Source of the DNA: Planoprotostelium fungivorum
Lineage: Eukaryota > Evosea > Variosea > Cavosteliida > Cavosteliaceae
Length of the DNA: 64,000 nt
Direction of reading: 5' to 3'
Assembly: GCA_003024175.1 (NCBI GenBank)
Contig: MDYQ01000110.1
Span: forward strand, 25,979 to 89,978
Shown: one piece after another, positions 55,675-64,000 of the stretch
Layout of the letters: every line of letters begins with the position of its first letter
Numbering within the stretch: the first letter of the stretch is position 1
The notes under the pieces: model-generated
What the model saw: the letters and a program-made list of their open reading frames with translations, nothing else
The model's database searches: none
Told to the model about the DNA's origin: nothing
Program-made: the position numbers and the translations under genes

Positions 55675-58600
55675 ATGATGGAACCCATGTTACCTCTACC
55701 ACCTCCACCCGATCTACAACAGACGTTTGACTCTTTTCGTCAGATCAAGGTCAGTCACCGTCCTTCGTGATATGTAATCGTATCATTCTCAATTGTTGAT
55801 CTTCTTCGCAGGTGATGGTGGTGCCCATTGGTGACATTCCAAATGATAAATTTAATTTTTACCTCGACCTCATCTCCGCCAAATCATGTCACAACCTCTT
55901 AGAGATCTCAACGGAGCGAAATATGGGTACGTCTTCCATCTACATCTCAATCTACCATACTCCAATCGAAATCAGTATATGTGTCAACCAACATGAACCA
56001 TACATTCTTGTCTATATGCACACAAGTCTGGAATGAAAATCAATTTATTTGTGGACATGAGACGTTTTTCCTCATTCATCATCTACCATGGATGTAGACT
56101 ATTTGATTCTATCATCTCACCTCTCCCAGCTGCCTTCCCAAATCGCAATGCGATGGAGGCAGAGCTGCAGCTCCAATTCGACACGGAGAGTCTGCCCATA
56201 CAACAGGACATGGACAGGGGTATGGACACCATGCAAGTCCACAGGAAGGTGATCACCATCATCATGATGATCACGATGGTGACACGAACAGGTCTTGTGT
56301 CTGGTGGGTGTAGCTCTCTGTCACCAGTTTCCAGATCTGACCCAAGCTCTCAACATTTTCCGTGAGATTTCCGCCAATTACCCCAGCGTCATCGCCTCCA
56401 AGATGTTCGCCTTCGAGGTGAGACGTGATAGAGAGAAATGGTCCACTCACGTCCGCACAGCCGATGCACGAGCAAGCGGATCTTCCCGCAGGAGGTACCT
56501 CCTTGGTGATGGTACCGGATGGCAATCTAGATCGATTGGCGGGGTACGTGGAGACTCACATGTCAGAAATGATCTTCATCACTCTCAAAGAGATCGACCA
56601 TTGGGTGAGATCATCCTATATATATATTCCATCTACAACGAACCAACCCCCAACGCATCATCCACATGTGATCGTGATGTGACGATGCTGTCATCATCGA
56701 TCGCAGAGGTGATGACTGATGATGCCACAGATGACCAGACCCCCCGCGGAGAGTGGAGCTTACATTGCCACACCCTTCGACACCATTCACAGTGATCCAG
56801 AATCCATCAGCAAATTGAAGAAGAGGAAGATGGGACGACTGAGCAAATGCAAGGGAGATTGGTCCATGATCGCAGGTAGCCCACGTGATGCCCTCATACA
56901 GTACGTACACGCCGTGTACGTAACGTAACGTAACGGTAGTTACACGTCGGCGATAGAGCAGACGAGAGCGAACAACGATTGGATCTGGCTGGGTGCCAGT
57001 TTAGAAGGACAAGTGGCTGCAGTTGTCGCCGGTAATTCTGAAGTAGCCCTCGACGATCTCGTCAAAAAGGTTCGCCATCCTTTTGCATCCCATTTCATTC
57101 GATATATTTGATCTACAACGCGATGCACGTGCGAGGTGTGACGAATGGATCAGATCAACGAAGCCATCGGATGTTACAACCGAAGAAATTCTCCGAACCT
57201 AGTCATGGAGGCTAAATTTAGATTGGTCCACTTGTACATATCTCGCGAGGGAAAGAAGAAGGAGGCCAGCGATCTTCTGACCGAAATCTACGAGCAAGCT
57301 CTGGACAGTCCCCTCTACAACAGCGTGAGTCCTTTTACCCCCTCCCATTTGACTCGTTGTAGATCGTCGTCGTGTCGGCCATCGCCCTGTGCTACCGCAA
57401 GTTGGAATATCACCGAAAATTCGCCTTCTTCATCAGAGAGTGTGCCGTCCTCTACTATAAGTTCCACAAGCCCCAGGCGGCCCACTCTCTCTTGGCTATG
57501 GTTGCTAAGCACTACCAGCTAGAAGACTTGGACGAGGTCGACTCCATCATCTCTTCGAAGAGTGAGTGTGATGCTCGAGTTCGAATCCCATTCCCGCCTT
57601 TTTTTCTCACCCCTACAGCTCGCTCTCCGTTCAGTGAACCGACGCCGTTCAGCGTTGCTAACATGAGGAGACCGCTGAAGGACAAGACGAAGAGAGATTG
57701 GAAGTACCTTCAGAAGATCATGATGAGAAACTTGGTCCAAACTTCAAAGGGTTTACAAGGTGAAAAGGCGTTGTAGATGGACCACTCACATGTACCAGAT
57801 CCCCTGTCCATCATTCGCTACTGTGTCTACATGCTGGCTTCTCTGTCCAACGTTCTGAACGAGCCCACACAACAACACTACCTCAATGAGCTCATCGGTG
57901 CAGTGCACAATGTAAGTGGTATCACCTACCAGCCATTACAACTGGACATGTTCGGATTACCTCAGCTGAAGAAACTGACACCCCTCGCGTGAGTGCTTCC
58001 TCTTCTATTGTCTCTGAAGGGATGATTTTGTTGTCTCTGATTCTATTTAGAATGCACGCCCACCTGCAGCCCGTAGTGAGGGAGACGGAGATATCGAACG
58101 AGAGGCCGTTGTTCATCTACAAACCGCCAGGATACAGCAAGGAAGCATCTACAACGATCAATTGGGTGCAGAACGAGATCAGTCAAGTGAAAATCGAGCT
58201 ATCGAATATGGCCGCGTTCCCGTTGGAGATTCAGAGCATGAAGCTGAGGTACGTAGCGTACGTAGCAATAGTCTGGTTGACACGCACAGTACGTCGGGAG
58301 CTGCCTTCGAAGCGTACCCCATCTCTTTCGTGATTCCCGCTCGTTCGACCTCGTTCGAGGTGAAATTTCAGAGAGAAGTCACACCTGACAGGTGACAGGT
58401 GACGTTGTCAGGGAAACCATTGGAAGGCACGGGTGTCATCACCATATTGGGTGTCATCGTGGAATGCTTCAATATCTTCTGTGAACATTTCGTCAACGCA
58501 CAAGGACAAGGTATATCACTGTGAGTCCATCATCATTCCCTCACCATCATCTCATGTGCTCCTGATCATGACGATCATCGCCATCAGATGTGATCATCGC

Positions 58601-60585
58601 CATCAGATGTGATCATCTGATGATCATCGCGAAGGAGAAATTGAATGGAGAAACAGGAAGGAATTCGATTACCTGACGAAAAATCCACCCAAAGTGCAGC
58701 CGAACAATCCAATGAACAAGATCAACTTGATCGCAGGTCTGCCTCTCTTGTCCATCCACTCTTCCGTCACTGCAGATGATTCTCTCATGCTCAAACTCAA
58801 GCACGGGGAGAGGTGAGGCGTCCCAAAATATCGGGCTGACTCGTTGTAGATACACACTGATGATCGACATCGATAACACCGGACAAGAGGTCGTCGATTC
58901 ACTGGATCTAAATATAGAAGAGCAATTGAGGGTCACACAATCGGCTTCTCTGTCAGCCGCACCACCACCACCTGCCTACTCCATCTACGAGGTACGTCCA
59001 TCTACAACCCAACGCATTTTTCCCGCCAAAATTTTCCCGCCATCTATCGTACTCAACGTCTCACAGGTCGACGAGGAGCCCCTCTCCTTTGTCTTTGACA
59101 ACAGTCTGTTACAGAAGGCCTTACCTCTGGCCCCTGGTGCCAGGCTCAGCTTACCCATTCAAGTGTACATCAAGACTTGGTCTCCAGCCATTGGCGGGAA
59201 ACTCACCTTCGATTACGGCTCTAACAGCGTTCCCAACTACGGAAGGAGAAGTACACTCAATGTACCCTTCCACGTGAAGGTGAAATTTCATCCACTTTTC
59301 ACCGACGACGTCACGTGACTCCATCACAGAAAGGACTCGATGTCATCCACTTTGAGATCGTCCCCACTACAACGCCCCTTGTCACAGCCTTCGCCACACA
59401 GGGTGTCGACACGAACGTGAACGTCGACAGTACAGATGAAGAGAAGAAGGAGAAGATGGAAGGTTTAGGAGAGTACTGTCTACTGGTCATGGACGTCTTA
59501 AACTCGACCGGAAGCAACTTCAAGATCAACTGGACCGTCCGAGACGGTGGGTCCCCCTCCATCACTTCATGGAGCCGTTCCCAACTGACCGTTGTAGATT
59601 GGCAATCACCCCTGCACGGCTGCGTCGACCAGGCAGAGAAGTCCGTGCAGAGAGTTGTCATACCTATACGTAAATTCAGGCTGAACGATGAGAAATTGCC
59701 TCCCATGCGAGAGGCCAAGGGACAGTACATCAAACCAACAGAGAAGATCTCGCCCGAGCAAGAGAGAGAATCGAGAATGCTCTACTGGTACAAGCAGGAG
59801 CTTCTGAAGAGGGTACACGTGTCGTGGAACAGTGTGGTGAGGGGAGAGTGGCTCGTTGTAGATGGACTGACTGGGGGAGGTGGCTGGTACGGGAGGGGAG
59901 CTGTGTCTGTTTCCAAAGATGTTCTTGACGAGGGAGCTGTTGAACGTGTTGAAGGCTGATATCGTTTCTTTCAGATTCTCCGTCTCTGGGGAGGTGATTT
60001 ATTTCATTTTATTTCTCTTTCCAGGAAGAAACGTCTCCATCTCTCGCATGATCGATCTGATGACTTTAGGTATCTCCCAAACGAAACGGAGAAGCATTGT
60101 CAGAAGACAAGCTCACCCCTTCTACTCCACAGGTGATGCATCATCTTCTTCATCATCACTCACCGTTTCAAGTACGACGACCTCTTCTACCTCAGGATAC
60201 GCAAGGAACCCATCGGTCTCTACTACCCCGTCTTCGAACTGAGGAGCGTCCGATTTCACATCTGGAACGTGTCGGGGAAGGTGTTAGACTCTCTTCGAGT
60301 GTCCATTCAGATCTTCCAAGACCAAGAGAATGGAAAGACAGAGATGTCTATCTTCAAGAAGGTGTCCTGGGTTGGATCTCTCACTTCACAGTTGAAAGAG
60401 GTCAGAGGAGTTGATGATGATGAGATCGTGTTGACATGGTCTAGTTTGAAGATCGAGGCCTGCACACGATCGAGTTACCCGTCTGTTTCTTGGCCACGGG
60501 CACCTTCAAGTTTATGATATCCGTTCAAGATGTTGTGCATGGAGAGGTGGCATGCAGCAAGGCTCTGAGAATCCGATCCTTTTAA
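55675..60585 (+). CDS. TRAPPC9: TRAPP II complex subunit TRAPPC9 (Trs120/NIBP)
   Basis: Subunit of TRAPP II, an exchange factor for Rab11-type GTPases at the trans-Golgi. ATG 55675: MMEPMLPLPPPPDLQQTFDS, then MVVPIGDIPNDKFNFYLDL, a family-typical start. TPR-like helices follow (TEIYEQALDSPLYNS, VVSAIALCYRKLEYHRKFAF, FIRECAVLYYKFHKPQAAHS, IIRYCVYMLASLSNVLN). The C-terminal half holds Ig-like beta regions: QVKIELSNMAAFPLEIQSMK, MLIDIDNTGQEVVDSLDLNI, SIPNYGRRST-like NVPFHVKVKFHPL, and CLLVMDVLNSTGSNFKINW. The end is LATGTFKFMISVQDVVHGEV with TAA at 60583. More than 15 short introns, several carrying CGTTGTAGAT or ATCTACAACG. Confidence 0.93.
58573..58610 (+). repeat. Intronic 19-bp tandem duplication
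   Basis: GATCATCGCCATCAGATGT occurs twice back to back inside a TRAPPC9 intron. Confidence 0.85.
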
Positions 60586-60893
60586 TACAATATCTCCTCT
60601 TGGTCGGCTGTCCGAAAACTCAAAATACAGCTCACGCGACCATTCCTGCATGCATTACAATCGATAGAAAAGAACACCATTCTCGATGATCTGTGCTCTC
60701 AACAAATTGAGAGAAAGTAAATGGCATGTCATGTAGCTTACCAGTTGTCTTATCATCTGCGAAAGATTCAGATAGATGATACGATCCAATGTTGAGAAAT
60801 TTTGATCGGCGCGAGGACGTCATGAAAAATCACTGATCCATCACTGAATTGAAAAATACCGTAATAACGATTGGATAGTAATGTGAGGGGGAC

Positions 60894-62354
60894 TTGGAGG
60901 AAGATCAAAAGGAGGTCGAACAGAAGAGAAAACAACTTATTCCATGGTGTAGTGTCCAACATGTCAGCCAGACCTCTTTCAGAAATTCTGAACTGTTGGT
61001 CAACACGGATGCTTCTCGCTTCGGTATCGTAGTATATGGCAATACGGACACCACCGTCTACCTCTACTCTAGGTCTTCTGACACGAATGTCCTCAGTTTG
61101 TTCTGGACCCTCACCTCTTCGAACATCGAGTTGAGCCAAGATCTGAGCACTGCCTTCCAGCTGGACTCCGCTCTGAAAGGAGTGAACGTCACAAAGCTGG
61201 ACTGGACCAAGAAACAACTGGTTCCATCGGTGAGACATCACATCTTCCATCACATCTGAACGACTACATAGGGTTTCGTCCCCGTCGGCGTAGATTCGAA
61301 TACGAGTGTGGTGATCTCTGCCGTCAGTGCAGACGGATCCTCCTTCATTGTGGACGGTGAGGTTCTGGCCCGAAACAGGTTTCGCTCCTTCCATCTCCTC
61401 TTCTCACCGTCTTCACAGCTCTCGAGGATGGATGACAAATGACCTCCACATCGCATTTGGTGAGGTAGTCTATCATGCCTTCTCCGGTGACAATGTTTTC
61501 CTCTTCCAGTCCACACCCGCCGGAGTAAGAAGATACTTGCTGACCGACACTACCTCCACTTACCTCCCCTACGACGTGTGAGTGACCACGATGCACATCG
61601 TCTCGTCTGACATCTCAGAATGACCACCCAAGCTGCTGTATATGTGGTGTCCAACGTCAATGGCAGTCGCATTGCTTTCAATGGTTACCAACGTGGAATG
61701 AGTTCCAGTAAGGCTTACGTCTTAGACATCGCTGGACCTCGCTATTATATCCGTGGTGTCTGCCAGGACGACACTTGGTGTCAGGTGAATCTAAAGTGTG
61801 CATCCACTCACTACTGCTACCTCCCGGGATCCAAATCGATGCCCAACAATTACTTCATCAGCGTCACTCGTCACGAAGGTGAGAGACCCACGTGATATCT
61901 ACAGAGGATGATTTGTGCAGTGGAGTTTGATTTCGCTAGCGTCAATGCCAGGGACTGTTTTGCCGCCGGCTCCAGCCCCATCGGCCAAGTCATCAACTCT
62001 GACAACAGGATCGTAGCCAACAACACGAACGTCACCATTGCCATCTTCGATGACAAGGGAAACTTCAGCCTCATCCAAGTCGGCCTCGTCTCTGCGGCGG
62101 ATACCTCCAAGATCATCATCATCGATCTGAAGGACAATCAGAGTCAAGTCCAAATGTGGCTGACCAGCGTGTGCCTCAACCCCGCTGCCACGTCGGACGT
62201 TCAAGTCCTCTCGTTCAGTCTTCCTGTGGACACAACAACAACATCCGCTGATACCACAAAGAGTACCACAGTTAGAACTTCGACCTACAGCTCTGCATCT
62301 ACCGTAGGAATGGGATCTGCAGTCATAATGGTGTTGGTGGCTCTCCTCTTCTGA
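60894..62354 (+). CDS. Surface protein with probable GPI-anchor signal
   Basis: Beta-rich extracellular-type exons: SRFGIVVYGNTDTTVYLYSR, LDWTKKQLVPS, GFVPVGVDSNTSVVISAVSA, VVYHAFSGDNVFLFQSTPAG, TQAAVYVVSNVNGSRIAFNG, GPRYYIRGVCQDDTWCQVNL, HYCYLPGSKSMPNNYFISV and NTNVTIAIFDDKGNFSLIQV. Cys pairs and N-x-T sites are frequent. The end is a Thr/Ser-rich stalk followed by GMGSAVIMVLVALLF, typical of GPI-attachment signals, with TGA at 62352. The start is not fixed: I could not find the signal-peptide exon between 60590 and 60950. Family unknown. Confidence 0.6.
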
Positions 62355-62384
62355 GGATGAATCAATTCGTTGTTTGTTGGACGG

Positions 62385-62600
62385 AACGATAAACGAGTTT
62401 GAAGAATCCTATTGTATGAGAAGTCTTTGTATAGAACAGAGAAGATGAGTGAATGTGATTTATTGAAAGTGGTCGTGTCCGTGTTTCGTCTCACGCCTGA
62501 GGCATCGTATCTATGCTCCCTCGTTGTGGATGACAGGAGGCTGAGTGACGGCAGTTTGGCGCCCGTGCTGCATGGACCACGTCCACAACGGATGTAGTGT
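62385..62600 (-). repeat. Short fragment of the dispersed repeat
   Basis: Matches the left end of R3 (TATTGTATGAGAAGTCTTTG, then GTGATTTATTGAAAGTGGTC) and an inner block (GGAGGCTGAGTGACGGCAG...CCACAACGGATG) with the middle deleted. A solo, internally deleted copy. Confidence 0.7.
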
Positions 62601-63164
62601 CTCTGCGGTGATGGATCACCGTAGAGACACCCGATCGACGTACCACAGCAAAAGAAATCTTTGCATCGATTCCCTGTAAGAGGAAAAGAGGGCCTCTTAG
62701 AGTAGAAATTGCTCACCGGAGAGTCCGATTGGAAGAATGTAAACATCATATCGACCATGACCCAATTTGGACCTGGCCCGACGTACTATATGCACAACAG
62801 AGATACACCTCTATGGCCTTCAAGGGGTACAGATCAACCGGTGATGCAGCCATCGCCTTCAAGGTGACGAATTCATTGGGTGAGTGAGTCGAATCGACAG
62901 TGGTGTGTGTGACGTAGAGATTGACGTGTCATAGGAATACCTGAGACGTCTTCCACCATCAACTCATCATCCAACTCGATCGACGCATCATCTTCTCAGG
63001 CTACGTCGTCTCTACTTCCCTCCTATCTACTCTCTCCGAACGTAGCAACCCTCAATATTATGATACTCTTTCGCGATGGCGCATCCTCTTACAGCAGAAC
63101 AACATCAGGCTGAAGGCGATGTTCATCACGAGCTGCGGGTGTTGGAAAATAAACTACGAATGAC
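62601..63164. other. Intergenic between repeat copies
   Basis: A plus-strand exon-like stretch (YAQQRYTSMAFKGYRSTGDA, AIAFKVTNSLG) near 62790-62880 resembles the style of the surface protein to the left and may be a relic of a paralogue. Nothing else was seen. Confidence 0.3.
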
Positions 63165-64000
63165 GGAACAATGAACGAGTATGAGGAACTATATTGTATG
63201 AGAAGTCTTTGTATAAAACAGAGAAGATGAGTGAATGTGATTTATTGAAAGTGGTCGTGTCCTTGTTTCACCTTACGCCTGAGAACTGAGTGGAGTTAGA
63301 CTGCAGAAGAGGCAAAAATGGAATGGCTCACGACGAGTCTGCTTCGATAAGAGCTCCTATTCTTTCTATCTCTTGACGGTCGACATCAGACAAGTCCTCG
63401 AAACGCACTATGCCACGTAACACGGTATATAAATTGCCCCCCTGCCTCATCTGCAGGAGTTCCCTCCTGGAAACATTCAGAAGAGGCATCATGTGTGAGC
63501 TCACTCGGTGAGAATAACAGGAGGCTGAGCGACGGCAGAAGGAGCCATGTTTGGCACCTGTGCTGCGTGGACGACGTCTACAACGGGTGTGTTCTCGGTG
63601 GTCCTGACTGTCACGGGAGGTAGAGGCGAGGCATGTAGTGGGGCTGTAGCGTTGAGCAATAGAGAAGATGCAGTCACTTACACTGTCTCTGCGTGGTGGG
63701 CGATGCTACCACAGGTGGTAGCACTGGTTCCTGGGGTCTCACTGTGCCTCGAATGGGTGGAATCGATCGGACATCTTGTTACTGCTCTTGACTGTTGCCG
63801 CTTCGTTATGTTGCAAACAAGTGCAGAAGCATAGCTCAATCTCTTGCAGTTGTTACCGTGCGATGACGCGGTCGACATCTGTCTGCATGTCACGCTCAGA
63901 GCGCATCCCTTGGCACTCTGAGCAGGTGCTATGTTAAAGGAGTGATGGAGCATGCCCTTGTTAAAGTTACACATGTGACAACTGACAAAACAGAGAAGCT
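63165..64000 (-). repeat. Dispersed repeat, copy R3 (runs off window)
   Basis: Nearly identical to R2 in the opposite orientation and related to R1. The left edge is ACGGAACAATGAACGAGTAT. In this copy the minus-strand frame stays open through SSHMMPLLNV, RRELLQMRQGGNLYTVLRG and EDLSDVDRQEIERI to its stop at about 63330, unlike R1 and R2, where the frame changes. The window ends in the CTGACAAAACAGAGAAGCT block. Confidence 0.7.

Noticed and set aside
60768-61394. 208-codon minus-strand frame with hydrophobic segments
   Set aside because: It lies antisense to exons of the surface protein whose plus-strand reading is more protein-like and continues through later exons.

Overview
The window looks like a stretch of nuclear genome from a free-living, flagellated single-celled eukaryote that I cannot place further. 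The genes are eukaryotic (eL43, NMD3, CNOT11, TRAPPC9, PEX13, UBE2C, PIAS). They are packed about one per 2 kb and cut by many very short introns, mostly about 35-100 nt, of the GTGAG...AG type. IFT70 implies a cilium or flagellum. A hybrid histidine kinase argues against an animal. TAA, TAG and TGA are all used as stops, so the code appears standard. No tRNA, rRNA or CRISPR array was seen. Exon joins were made by eye, so gene ends are firmer than internal junctions.

Left part (1-20.8 kb): a PIAS-type SUMO ligase running off the left edge, eL43, an uncharacterised gene, a ZNHIT2-like zinc-finger gene, an intact dynamin-like GTPase followed by a truncated copy of it, a membrane acyltransferase, a PRMT3-type zinc-finger protein with no methyltransferase, CNOT11, a type II membrane glycosyltransferase, the E2 variant UBE2V/MMS2, IFT70 and PEX13.

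Middle (20.8-43 kb): a TOM1/GPR137-like membrane protein, a kinase-tail fragment, a linker-histone domain fused to a WWE domain, a NYN-RRM protein, an F-box/ankyrin protein, a very small membrane protein, a decayed inverted copy of the 3' end of the kinase gene, a fatty-acid elongase, UBE2C, a Maf-like nucleotide phosphatase, NMD3, a dispersed repeat, a hybrid histidine kinase, a second inverted repeat copy, and a GTPBP1-like GTPase.

Right part (43-64 kb): an aldo-keto reductase, a MOV10/UPF1-type helicase, a large ankyrin protein, a second TOM1/GPR137-like gene with an added signal peptide and Cys-rich module, a small membrane protein, TRAPPC9, a surface protein with a GPI-type tail, and further copies of the dispersed repeat.

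Many genes sit head to head with 100-220 bp between starts. The most unusual observations are the H15-WWE fusion, a 20-bp palindrome (CATCTACAACGTTGTAGATG) iterated in introns and exons on both strands, and an apparent 2-nt exon inside the H-box of the histidine kinase.
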